From contig JBBHKE010000208.1 of the NCBI GenBank assembly GCA_037447655.1, positions 1-45,874 on the forward strand: a stretch of DNA of 45,874 bases, in the 5' to 3' direction. Of this stretch, positions 1-9,574 are shown piece after piece. Made by a program: the position numbers and the translations under genes. Each line of letters starts with the position of its first letter. The first letter of the stretch is position 1. Origin of the DNA: Zygnema cylindricum (lineage: Eukaryota > Streptophyta > Zygnematophyceae > Zygnematales > Zygnemataceae). The notes below the pieces were generated by a model that made no database searches, was not told the origin of the DNA, and saw nothing but the letters and a program-made list of their open reading frames with translations.

Positions 1-55
1 GAGAGAGAGAGAGGGGGTAGGAGAAGGAGAAGGGGAGAAGGAGTAGGAGAGAGAG
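1..55. repeat. GA-rich low-complexity tract
   Basis: A purine-only stretch of GA dinucleotides with GGAGAAGG variants opens the window. It is simple-sequence DNA with no coding meaning. Confidence 0.9.
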
Positions 56-1034
56 AAACTTCCACTTATTATCTTTGATTTACCCTTTTTCTAAAAAGGG
101 AAAAGCATAGTAGTCGCATTCGTCTCTAGTGACTGATCGTCGATATTTTTTGTTTAAGATCTTTAGCCATTGAGTGTTTTATCGGCCTTGTCATGTACCA
201 ATTTTGATGTAATGAGAAAGACACGTGGTACAATTCTATTTGTTGTATTTCGCGTGGTTGTAATGTTACGAGGGTGGACTTCCATTAGCGAAAAAGTGGG
301 GCTTTTTACCGACAGTCGTACCGTTTCGTACATCTTCGAACAGATTTTATTTTTTAAGGAAAACAACATTACAGGAAAATGTCCAATGTTGTAGGCGTAA
401 GTTCGAACCGTCAGATTATTTAACACTTTATATCTGAGACGCCACGTCACCAGCCCTTCACTTTGTTACGATCGTGCACAGGGAGGACAGTTGTCAAATA
501 CAGAACGTGTAAAAAAATGCCGCGTGGAAAAGGTCATTACAATCCACGAGGAGCGCGCGCATATGTGCGTACACGTCGCAAGTGCCACGTGTCTTCTCTC
601 AGGGTGGCTGCGAATCCGTAAAAAAAAGTCTGTCACGCTCCCACCGTCAAAGTTTGCTGCCGCCTTTTTGTCGTTGCGTTTTTTAATTTCGGGTAGTACA
701 TTTAATGCCCTCTGTACGAGGCATTAATTTCCTCCGCTGGTACAGATATTTCCTTCGCTGGTATCCTTCGCTGTTACAGATATTACCTCCGTTTGTACGG
801 ATATTACGTTCAGAATTTGCAATCTTAGATTCTTTCAAGATTTTAAGCATCTAGTATTAAACTACGTGTTACCAACGAGAATGAGCCACGTAGATTTACT
901 GATGCGACTTAATGGAAGGCACTCCCTTCAGTAAAATATTCTGTACAATTACGGAGACGCATAATGGAAGTCCACCCTGAAACGACCTGATAAATTCGAC
1001 GTCACGATGTCGTGTTATCAAAACGCACGGTTCA
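56..1034. other. Non-coding upstream region without a recognised gene
   Basis: I see no gene here. The stretch is rich in GTAC tetramers and holds an ABRE/G-box-like GCCACGTGTC at 584-593. It also has a short inverted pair, GGGTGGACTTCCATTA near 269-284 and its reverse complement near 963-980. The pair could be the ends of an old element, but the flanking sequence does not continue the match. The open frames here lack family resemblance. Confidence 0.5.
731..806 (+). repeat. 21-bp tandem repeat with GTAC cores
   Basis: Four head-to-tail units begin at about 731, 752, 765 and 786 and follow the pattern CCTYCGCTGGTACAGATATTW. The second unit is truncated to 13 bp. Each full unit carries GTAC or TTAC followed by GATATT. 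Confidence 0.75.
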
Positions 1035-1255
1035 GTACTGTACACCGTCGATCGTATTTAGCGTGTATGTTTTTTTTGTCGCTTAAAACATCTTTTCTCC
1101 GTACATACATGTCGGATTGTGGATCTGACGGTTGCGATTGAAAGGTGAGACTATGGCGGTCTTAAATTGAAAATTGGACATATGTGTACGGAGATAAGAT
1201 GTTTTCAGTGTCGAAAAAAACATACACGCTAAATACGATCGACGGTGTACTGTAC
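1035..1255. repeat. Foldback inverted repeat (79-bp arms)
   Basis: The left arm 1035-1113 and right arm 1177-1255 are reverse complements over 79 bp with only a handful of mismatches, around a 63-bp spacer. Both arms contain the core ACCGTCGATCGTATTTAGCG. A transcript would fold into a long hairpin. It could be a foldback miniature transposon or a small-RNA precursor. It ends about 265 bp upstream of the RPT6 start codon. Confidence 0.85.
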
Positions 1256-1404
1256 TGTACTGTAGTACGACGTAGGCGTACGCACATATTGAATATTGTA
1301 CGGTTTAAAACGTTTACTGTATCTGTATTCTATTTCCGTATTTTAACTTTGTTTCGTTTCGAATATAGATCTCTTCATTAGTTCATTCCCATTCAACATT
1401 TTGG

Positions 1405-1413
1405 AAACCCTAA
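1405..1413 (+). promoter_or_regulatory. Telo-box AAACCCTAA upstream of RPT6 exon
   Basis: AAACCCTAA lies about 107 bp upstream of the likely start codon. This motif is known in plant promoters of translation and housekeeping genes. Only the match itself is seen; function is inferred. Confidence 0.45.
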
Positions 1414-1519
1414 TCTCGCATCTCCTTCAGCAAGAGGTTTCAAACTGCCATTTCTTTCTTCTTTGTAAGTCATTTTAGTTGCTTTTTTTTTGCGTTTTTT
1501 TTTCTTTTTTTGCTTCATT

Positions 1520-2279
1520 ATGGGGCGAAGTTCTGGCAATGGATTACGGTCATACCACAAGGGGCGCATAGAACAGTTGGAGCTTCAGTTACGTGACACG
1601 ACACATAACTTGAGACGTCTACAAGCTCAACGGAATGACCTAAATTCTAAAGGTGAGATTTTATTAAGGTTTTAGTATTTTATCTTTTATGAAGTTTGAA
1701 GTCCTTGTCGTGTTTTTGTTTGTTTGTTTGGTTTTTTTTGAGATGTTTTTCAATCGTTTGTGTTTTGTGTTTATGTTTTATTTTTTTGTCTGCAAACGGA
1801 TTTTGTTTGTTGTTTTTTTGTTATTTTATTCAATATCATATGTGACATCCTATCCTTTCCTTTTATCTCTCTTTTATCCTTTTTGTTTATTTTTCTTTCA
1901 CCTTCTGAAATTTATATTCGTTTGTCTATTTTAGATCCATTTGCTAACTTTATCAGACCTAAGTATTTTTTATTTCTTTCTAGTTCATAGATGAATTTAA
2001 TTAGATATTAGATACCATTGTTTTGATCCGTGAAATTCTGTGCAGTTTTTTATTCGTTTTTGTTAATGTTTTGTCGTATCCCATTTATTACCTACCTTGC
2101 AATTTATGGTGTTCATGGAGTTTCAAATGCTTACATCATATGTTGAATATTTCTCTCTCTTTTTATTTTTGTACTTTCTCAGTTTGGATGTTGAGAGAGG
2201 AGCTCCAGCTTTTACAGGAACCTGGATCCTATGTGGGGGAGGTGGTGAAGGTTATGGGAAAGACAAAAGTTCTTGTCAA
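1520..2279 (+). CDS. RPT6: 26S proteasome regulatory ATPase RPT6 (PSMC5), first two coding exons only
   Basis: RPT6 is one of six AAA ATPases in the base of the 19S particle that unfolds substrates for the proteasome. Exon 1 (about 1520-1652) encodes an N-terminal coiled coil starting [15 protein letters not shown] and ending NDLNSK; the donor is AAAG/GTGAGA. Exon 2 (about 2183-2279) follows a CTCAG acceptor, is in phase, and encodes [19 protein letters not shown] and KTKVLVK, the family's OB-fold entrance. Proline in LQEPGSY matches plant rather than animal RPT6. I chose ATG 1520 over the in-frame upstream ATG at 1490 because the latter adds a poly-Phe stretch. The donor after exon 2 (AA/GTTACC) is weak. 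No later exon (Walker A, Walker B, AAA core) occurs anywhere in the window. This is therefore a gene with very large introns or a truncated copy. Confidence 0.75.
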
Positions 2280-2289
2280 GTTACCGCCT

Positions 2290-2471
2290 TTTTTTTTCTG
2301 TAAAAGCTTTTCTTTTTTTTTGCCAAACCTCCTGAATGCCAAGAGTGATAATTTTTGCCATGTTTTATTTTTATTTTTATTCAATGTAAAATGTATGTCC
2401 AAACTATCATCTTTACATGGCCTGCAATGATGAAATGTGACTCATTTTTTTTAATGCTTTGAATTCATGTA

Positions 2472-2502
<31 letters not shown>

Positions 2503-2870
2503 CAACTATTACAGTCCTACAATTTTTTTTCCACAATCGGGCATTAACGCAGTTTATATTGTTAATGGCAGAGATAGTGTGGATACTTTGGTTCAGAAAG
2601 TCATCAAATAAAGCTTGTCTTTTGTGTCGTACAGTTAGTTTCGCAATTATTTTGTTTTTGGTTCGTGGTTTCGACCAGGATTTTGGAAAAGACCTGACAA
2701 ATCAACAATAGTCAACACAGACTCCCCTTCTCTCAACTACCTCACCAAAGCCCTAAGAAACCTAACCCAAAGAATCCTAAAAAAGATTGAAATAATACCC
2801 TGAAAAAATCCTGAAAGACTTGCCTTTTTCTATACATGTTTCTACATGCTTTCGTGAGTAAATCTACTTT
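2290..2870. other. T-rich non-coding stretch after RPT6 exon 2
   Basis: Apart from the C homopolymer listed separately, I see nothing recognisable. It would be intron if the RPT6 gene is intact. Confidence 0.4.
2473..2511. repeat. Poly-C homopolymer, 39 bases
   Basis: An uninterrupted run of 39 C residues is flanked by TGTAG and ACAAC. Its exact length may be affected by sequencing error. On the opposite strand it is a G run able to form a G-quadruplex. Confidence 0.9.
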
Positions 2871-2984
2871 ATTTAACACTAGTGTTGTATGTTGTATCGA
2901 TTTTTTTTCGATATACCGCGGTGTGAAACGTATTGTGTATCGCATCCGATCTGTATCGCGATACAGTATCCCGCACGATATTCT

Positions 2985-3720
2985 GATTAGTACTCGATAT
3001 GTTTAAAGTATTTAGGATATGGTTACATAGTATATAGGATATGGTATATGATATACAGTACTGGAGGTACATCGCCTGCAGGAGGACCAAAATTTGCAGC
3101 AGGAATATATATGTATGTTCTAATCGATACGAGATGCATGATAGGTATTATATTTTGCACATATATAATATATAGTATATAGTATACAGTATATTAGTGT
3201 TGTGTATCGGTATAATTCTTATCACGATAAGTCTGGTAGCCGAGGGGGGCCGATATATCGCTCCGAGACTAACAAATTATCGTCGATATATCGAAGGGGA
3301 AAGGGGTGGGGTAGTATTTTTCACAATCCTGTCCGTACTTTGTAGAACGAAAATACAAATCTACGGTATGGATTCAGTACAGAGCTATCTTGATAATTTT
3401 TTGTCAGCATATCGAACCCGATATATTGGGAAATTATGGATATAGCTTCCTTACCGATATATCAAAATATATATATTGATTATCGATAAAAAAAGGTAAT
3501 TATCAGTTATCGATAAGAGGCTAATGATACTAAACACTAAGCATGTAGTATTCAGTACTCACTAAGCATGCAGTTTCAGTACACAGTATACGGTTTAAGA
3601 TATACGTTATACGGTATACAGTGTACACCGTACAGTATATAACATATTGTATGTAGTATATAGTATGCATGTAGTATGTAGTATGCAGTACATAGTACTT
3701 AGAGGCACAAACCTGCAGAA
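2985..3720. repeat. TA-rich region of degenerate AGTAT/ATAGTAT repeats
   Basis: Many short units of the kind TATAGTATATAGTAT and AGTATGCATGTAGTATG occur on both sides of the miniature transposon at 3195-3539. This looks like slippage-derived simple sequence; no gene is seen. Confidence 0.6.
3195..3539. mobile_element. hAT-like miniature inverted-repeat element, diverged copy
   Basis: The left end TAGTGTTGTGTATCGGTA matches the left end of the better-preserved element at 27494 (TAGTGTTGTGTATTGGTA). The interior shares the CGATAAG and CCGATATATCG blocks, and the right end is AACACTA. The terminus fits the hAT start pattern YARNG. No clear 8-bp duplication survives here. It encodes no protein. 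Confidence 0.6.
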
Positions 3721-4729
3721 GGGTTTAAATATTCTTGTAAATTTAACATCTATCATTTTTGATATTTTATCTCTGATATCTTAATTATGTATTGTGAATT
3801 TTTCTATGTTTTGAAGAGATTTAAAAATTCTTGACATTAAAAAAAACCAATGAAATGCGTAGATCAAAAAATATATTACCTAATTTTTAATTTTAAATCC
3901 TAGTCAAACAAATCTTAAAAAAAAACCCTTATTCTAAGAACGTACGGTTGGTTTTATTAAACTGTCTGAAAGAAATAAATTTTGAATTATATAATTAAAA
4001 TTCAAAGTTACATATGTTTCCAGGTCCAATCAAATATAAAACAAAAATATAGGGTAAATATTGCAAAAAAATGAAATAATATTTTTAAATAATCCTTATT
4101 GTTTACAGAATTATATTGAATTTAATAAAATATTGTACTTTGACTAAACTAGTTAGTAATAAAGTATAAAGTTTTTTCATTTAAATAATTTTAATTTTAT
4201 AAGGTATAATTTTTAAGTTCAACAAAATATTTTTCAAGATAAAACATTATGGAAATACATTGGAATATTCACACACTCAAAATTATTTATCACCCTTATT
4301 AGGTTATTTATGAAACGCACCCAGATAAAACGGTAAGAAATAATTTATCCAGAAGCATTTTTATTAAAAGACTTAGTTTCAAAATTTATGAAAAGATGTC
4401 TCTAATAGAGGTATCACCTTAGTTATGATTATGAAAATTGGTTCATATTAGAGATTAAATCCCAACCTTTTTTACAAAATACAAAATACTATCTCTAAAA
4501 TAAATAAAGAGTCAGAGTACGTATCAACAAAGGATTTTCAATGAATGTAACTATTAAACTGCAAGTAGCCAATATTGAATAAAAAATAGTAGATTTGTTA
4601 TTAATAATAAATGCGTTAGTGCGATCCATAAAAAGTGTTACATACAGTAAAATTGAAAGCTCTTGAAATTTTATAAGAAATAATGTGTTTTCAGGTTTAA
4701 AACCTATTTCAAAACGTAATATAGGGTAA
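3720..4729. other. AT-rich stretch without recognised features
   Basis: About 1 kb of strongly AT-rich DNA with no long open frame, no RNA gene signature and no repeat that I can match elsewhere in the window. Confidence 0.5.
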
Positions 4730-4946
4730 TTTTTTTTCTCTCTCTCTCCCTTTTTTTTCTTTTCGTCTCTTTCTCCCCTCTCCCCCTTTTTTTTCTCTCT
4801 CTCCGTCTCTCTCTCTCCCCATCCTTTTCTCCCTCTCTCCCTCTTCCCATCCTTTTCTCCCTCTCTCCCTCCTTTTCTCTCTTTTTCACTCTTGCTCTCC
4901 CTCCCTTTTTCCCTCTCTCTTCTTTTCCCTCTCCCCCTCCTTTTTC
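4730..4946. repeat. Polypyrimidine CT-rich tract
   Basis: More than 200 bp of almost pure pyrimidine with CTCTCTCCC variants. The long minus-strand open frame here encodes only Glu, Lys, Arg and Gly and is a by-product of composition, not a gene. Confidence 0.9.
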
Positions 4947-5131
4947 CATTTTCTGTTGCTAGCTTGCCCCAAAGTTAACTGCAACGGAATCGGTTTGCCA
5001 AATATAATAATCGTTAATGTTAATACCAATGTTTTGTAATTTTAAACTTTATCAATCTTTTAAACTCTTGTCTCCCAATATGTTAGCGTGAGCATATCTA
5101 ACTGTTTTTCCATTGTGTGAAATTTTTTCAG

Positions 5132-6063
5132 GATCATAATTGGTCACTTGAAAAAGACATTCCTTCCGCAAATCGAAAAAAACTATTCAAATTCGGAGCA
5201 TGGAGTGAAGTTGGTATGTACTGTACTGAGCATTTTATTTCTATTGAAAAACAAACAAATATTTTTTGTTATTTTATTTGTATCGCTTGAGTTGGTAGCC
5301 AATGTAACAATGTTTATTTCTTGTGCATATGCTTTTTTTTTGGTTTTGTGGTTTTTTTTGTAATTTATTTACAGTGTTGATTTTTTCATTTTTTTTGGCA
5401 GCCTTTTATTGACCACATCGCACAAGAGTTTCTTTGTTTGTTCGTTCAACGGGGTCTTCTCTATTTTTTCTGGGCAACCTCTTATTGACCACATCGCACA
5501 AGAGTTTCTTTGTTTGTCTGTGCAACGGGGCTTCTCCATCCGCAAAATGATCTATGTCTATGGACTGGGAGGAGAAGAATACTCTAAAAAGGTGTTGTTA
5601 ATGTGTTTGCCTATTATTGTAATGAATAAATTTGTTGGAAAGAGAAAAGCATGTATTGGTGTTACTGAGTATGCTGCACAAAATTAAAAATTAAATGTGT
5701 TTTTGTTGCTTGTCTTTTCAAAGCTCGTCGAGAAATATAGACCTCTATATGCCCAATTTCAATTTCAAAGAGTTAAGGAAGGTGGGATCGGAACTTTCAT
5801 CGGTAATGTCGTAATATAGTGACAAGTAACCAATTGAAAAGTTTTAAGGAAAAAAATTGTCAAACCTGAAGTTCTGTAGTTGTAGTTTCACCAATTTTTA
5901 GTGTTGTAATTAGATTTAAATTGCTAGAAATTTTGTTAAACCTTGATAATGATTTCAATTTTTTGACTTAAAAGATATTTTTTTCAATAATTTTTTTCTA
6001 GAGTCTTTTGGAAAGCATCGTGAATGTAGGTTTGCACTTAGAAAACGTTTTTTTATATTGGCA
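5132..6063 (+). pseudogene. Unidentified multi-exon gene, broken copy in the left arm
   Basis: I do not recognise the product. Four exon-like blocks have phase-compatible junctions: 5133-5213 (starts after TTTTTCAG, ends before GGTATGT), 5402/5478-5590 (encodes PLIDHIAQEFL and IYVYGLGGEEYSKK), about 5723-5805 (LVEKYRPLYAQF, ends before GGTAATG) and about 6001 onward (starts after TTTCTAG, encodes ESFGKHRE). The second block contains a 76-bp tandem duplication that shifts the frame, so the gene cannot be read through as it stands. A second copy lies inverted at 6860-7840. Splice calls are inferred from AG/GT context and the conservation of these blocks between the copies. Confidence 0.45.
5402..5553 (+). 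repeat. 76-bp tandem duplication across an exon start
   Basis: Unit 1 (5402-5477) and unit 2 (5478-5553) both start CCTYTTATTGACCACATCGC. 76 is not a multiple of three, so the second unit is read out of frame after the first. Only the first unit keeps a proper CAG acceptor; before the second it is CAA. Confidence 0.85.
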
Positions 6064-6245
6064 TAGTATACTCTTTTTCGCTTTGAGAGTTAATTAATTA
6101 TGGCCATTAATTTTTTATTAGCATTAATCCCTCTCTATTATGTTTTGTAATGTGGTTTATTATCGGTCACTCATTACAATGTGTTGATAACAATTTTTGG
6201 GGTCGTAAAGTGATGCGATTATGTTTGGAGCTATTTTTTTTCAAT

Positions 6246-6659
6246 AAAATATAAAGCATAAAATTGAAAAAATGAATTATCCCGTTTTAAAAAGAAATTG
6301 TGTATACAGGGGCTCAAAAAATTGGATTTTGCAAGTTAGACTTTTCTCTCTCTTTGCATTGTAACATACAACTGAAATGAAAGATTCAAAAGAAGTTTAC
6401 TCTGCTCATGATTCTTATAGTCAAAATATTTTTAAAGTGGTCAGCTATTTTTTATTCTTAATTCTTTAATTTAAATTGTATTTTGCTATGCAAAAAAAAA
6501 AGTCAAGCCTTTTTTACTCCAATGTGTGCTGAAAGAGAAATATTCAACCTTTTGTGCTCCAACCTTTTTTGCTCCTGTGTGTATGGGCAAATTATCTATT
6601 TTCTTGTCCGCAGTTTCATCTTGAATGAGGGACTTAAATTTCTCCGTCATCCGTTTTCC
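6246..6659. other. Spacer of the inverted duplication
   Basis: About 400 bp lies between the two arms. It includes a short local repetition of AACCTTTTGTGCTCC and AACCTTTTTTGCTCC-like words near 6545-6580. I see no gene. Confidence 0.5.
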
Positions 6660-7850
6660 ATTTTTTCGAAACAAAGTAACTCAGATATAGTCCCATTATT
6701 TTACGATCCCAAATAATATTGTCAACAGATCGTAATGAGTGGCTTGTAATAAGCCTCGCATTATAATTTAGTGTGGTTAATTCTTATAAAGAGTTAATGC
6801 CTATAATTCCCTAATTTTCAAAGCGATAGGGTGTATATGATACCAATAAGAAAATAATTTTCTAATTGTAAACCTAGATACACGATGCACTCTAAACGAC
6901 TCCAGTTTTTTTTTGTAGAAAAGACATAGTTTTAGGCGAAAAATTGAAATCATAATCAAAGCTTATCAAATTTTCTATTAAAGTCTTATAAATTTTTTTA
7001 TTAATGAATCCACAAGTATAGGAGTCGGGGTTTGACTATTTTAGTTTCTTACCTCTTTCCAGGGGTTTGATTATTTTATTTTTTTACCTCTTTTCTGTTG
7101 ACAGTGTCACTATATTATGCCATTTCCGGTTATTGTTTCGATTGTATTTTCCCGTAACTCTTGTGAAAGATGGCCCACATAAGTTCATGTTCCTCGACGA
7201 GGCTTGAAAAGACACATCTAATTTTCATTTTGTACAATATCGAACAAGTATCACTAATGCATGCTTTGTTTTTTCATACAAAAGTATTCATTACCACACT
7301 AAGCAACCACATGGACTACACCTCTTTACGGTATTTTCTTCCTCCACAGTCCATGGGCGCAGATCATTTCGCGGATAAAGAAACTTCGTTGCATAAACAT
7401 ATGGAAAATCCTGTCCGATGGGGTAAATAAGGGGCCGCCCAAAAAAATGAAGAGGGGTAGGTAAGAGGCTGCCCAAAAAAATGAAAAACTCAGTATACTG
7501 TGAATGTAAACTTTTAATGTAAATGAGTTATGGAAAAGCCACAAATCCAAAAAAATTATATGCACCAAAAAAAAACATTGTAACATTAGGTGGTAAAATC
7601 AGGCGCTACAAAAAATAGATTTGTTTGCTTTTCAATAGAAAAGATAATGTTTTAGTACAATACATACCAATTTCACTCTGTCTTTTTTGATTGACCATTT
7701 TTGATATTGCATAAATTTCACACATGGGAAAAATAGTTGGACATGCTCGCGTTAATATGTCGGAAGCCAATAGTTTAAAAGTTTGATCAAATTTAAAATT
7801 AAAAAATATTGGTATTGACATTGACGATTATTATATTGAAATGTAACTCT
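6660..7850 (-). repeat. Right arm of the large inverted duplication, with decayed gene copy
   Basis: Read on the minus strand, this is a diverged copy of 4995-6245. The second exon block (about 7333-7432) encodes QRSFFIREMI in place of QRGFSIRKMI, and CTCGTCGAGG follows at about 7190-7200. Most of the first exon block (equivalent to 5140-5205) is deleted, leaving GAGTGAAATTGGTATGTA at the junction. A short duplication also sits at the same exon start (TTTTTTTGGGCAGCC then TTTTTTTGGGCGGCC). Both copies look inactive. Confidence 0.75.
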
Positions 7851-8170
7851 TGTGATAATGTATCTGGACGTTTTAGATGAATGCTTTAGACAGTACGTTA
7901 AAGCACCTGCACTTTTAGTACCTGCATCATTAATATATTATAAAGTGGCTATTATATTTGTTGTAAATTCTTAAAATCTCTTTGAACAATCTCTTATATA
8001 CGCTACTCGCACATTTCATATATGAATTAAACCTACAGGATTCGCACTAGCATGTTCAATTACCATTATTTTTGGGTATTTAATTATAAGTATTGGTGTA
8101 AGATTTGTAATTTTGGCGATAAATTAAAAAATTCTGAATCTAATGTGAACTTATTAAAAAAAATATATAT
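7851..8170. other. AT-rich interval without recognised gene
   Basis: I see no motif, repeat or convincing coding frame. It forms the left edge of the AT-rich island into which truncated non-LTR retrotransposons inserted. Confidence 0.4.
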
Positions 8171-8175
8171 CCTTA

Positions 8176-8775
8176 GCGACGGATCGATGTTGTTCTGCTT
8201 GATGGTGCCCGTCGCATCTTCGGTGATATTGTTTTGGCGAACCCTACTTCAGCTATAGTTGTTGTTCAAGCGGCTCGACATGTTGGGGTGGGTGTTGCAA
8301 AGGACGAGTTTCTCCGTACTTGCGCTCGACGTGCTTTCGAGCGCCGAGGACCAAGGAGCCCTCCTCCTTCGGTCCTTACTTCTTTTTATCGTCAACGCTT
8401 ATTGGTGGCTTTACAACGAGTGCAAGCTTCTATTCTCCTCCGATCGGCTGTTGCGGCTACGGATCGTCGCCGGGTTCCGAAACTCCCTCAACGTGCTCCC
8501 CCGGGATGGGGGGACTTACGGGGTTGCTTTTCGTAGTTTTCTGTAATTGGGTTGGGGTTGGGGTTGTAGTTCTGGCTTTGTCAATTGTCGTGCTTTTCAT
8601 TTTGAGTTTGGGTGCTTTTATTTTCCCTTCTTGCTGTTTTCTTTTGTTTTTGTTGCGCTGTTATTTTATTCCCTGTTGGTAGTTTTTCAGTTTCGGCCAT
8701 GCCACCTCTTTTGTACCCCTGGACTCAGATGGTTTACCATCGTGCTTTTTAATTTATCATGCGTTTTTTTTTTGT
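8176..8775 (+). pseudogene. 5-prime-truncated non-LTR retrotransposon, 3-prime end (C-terminal nuclease-like domain plus 3-prime UTR)
   Basis: The fragment begins inside the C-terminal domain (RRIDVVLLDG-like) and ends with LPQRAPPGWGDLRGCFS and a stop at about 8536. A GT-rich 3-prime UTR follows and ends near GGTTTACCATCGTGCTTTTT. Compared with the longer copy at 10500-10965, it has an in-frame internal deletion of a little over 100 bp between the AARHV and GVAKDEFLRTCARR positions. That removes the DYAHKDPMDDFIPMAVE block. Such 5-prime truncation is usual for target-primed insertions. It is not functional. Confidence 0.7.
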
Positions 8776-8934
8776 TCACTTTAATTAATTTGTTATAATT
8801 TAATACAAAAGTAAGACTTAAAATTATAGTTTTAGAGGTATACAATTATAATTTTTTGAAAATTAAATTTGAAAAAATGATTAATGTCAAGTATTTTGTA
8901 ATATTTATGAAGTTTGATTATAGTAGTTAGAAAG
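8776..8934. other. AT-rich DNA between LINE 3-prime end and RFC-like pseudogene
   Basis: Very AT-rich. It may hold the first codons of the following clamp-loader-like pseudogene but is too decayed to call. Confidence 0.3.
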
Positions 8935-9472
8935 ATTTAACTTACAAAGATTTACTTTACAGCCAGGAATTTATAAAAAAAATACTAAATTATATTTATA
9001 AAAAAAAAATCTCAAATTTATAATGTTATGGACCCTTTGGGACAAGCAAAACTAATAGTGCAACTTGCTTTAGAAAAAAGCTATTCTGTAAAAAGTTTTA
9101 AGCAAAACATTTGTAGAATTAAAAGCATCTAATAAAAGGTATTACGACAATTATAAATCAGGTTGTAGGCTTTGTAATCCATAAGGCATCTAAAAACAAT
9201 TTAAAGATTCTATTATTGGATGTGGCAGGTTATGTACATAAAAGATACAAGCAGCATGAAGACGAATTATGCAGAATTATATATAAATCACAAGATTTGT
9301 TTTAACGTGCAATCATTTAAGATTCAAACACCTATTAGGTCTAGATGTAAAGTTTATAAATTTAAAAGCTTGAATTTAGAAGAATCAAATGCTTTTCTAT
9401 ATTTTATTTCGCTAAAAATAAATTTAGACGTTAGCATTAAAAAAATTGTGGAGATAAAAGATTTATGATTAA
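8935..9472 (+). pseudogene. RFC-like clamp-loader small subunit, AT-rich pseudogene of possible large-DNA-virus origin
   Basis: Clamp-loader small subunits are AAA+ ATPases that load the sliding clamp at primer ends. Visible in order across several frames: a lid-proximal helix SQEFIKKILNYIYKKKISNL; a Walker A-like GPFGTSKT at about 9035-9058 (family GPPGTGKT, so Gly to Ser); an ELKAS block matching the family's ELNAS; RRIMQNY followed by TRFVLTCNH; and the sensor signature PIRSRC with KVYKFKSL at about 9335-9370. At least one frameshift and several stops interrupt it, and the Walker B region is unreadable. Composition (Lys, Asn, Ile, Phe-rich) is unlike the GC-richer retrotransposons around it. 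It could be an endogenised giant-virus gene or DNA from another AT-rich genome; source is inference, family assignment is fairly firm. Confidence 0.6.
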
Positions 9473-9574
9473 TAATTTAAATTCTTGGATTGTTCAAAAT
9501 CTTAACAATTTAAAATGTTAGTAACTAGTGTGATTCGTAAAACAAACAAAAAAAAATTGTTTCAGAATATTCCT
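9473..9574. other. Short AT-rich gap
   Basis: No feature seen. It is probably the continuation of the AT-rich island up to the LINE insertion. Confidence 0.3.

Larger units (their letters stand above)
4995..6245 (+). repeat. Left arm of a large inverted duplication
   Basis: From ATATAATAATCG at about 4996 to about 6245 this arm can be followed along the minus strand of 7850-6660. Shared landmarks in order include the GAAATT/GGTATGTA exon-intron junction, TATTGAAAA-CAAACAAAT, the CCTCTTA exon start, CTCGTCGAG, TAATATAGTGACA, GATTTCAATTTTT and CATCGTG. The arms have diverged by substitutions and indels, so the event is old. Confidence 0.8.

Noticed and set aside
170-990. An additional LTR or TIR element upstream of the foldback
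   Set aside because: GTAC and CACGTG motifs and a 16-bp inverted pair are suggestive, but no TG/CA ends, no target duplication and no alignment to the LTR families.
4704-4949. 81-residue minus-strand open frame rich in Glu/Lys/Arg
   Set aside because: It is the complement of a pure CT tract; composition alone explains it.
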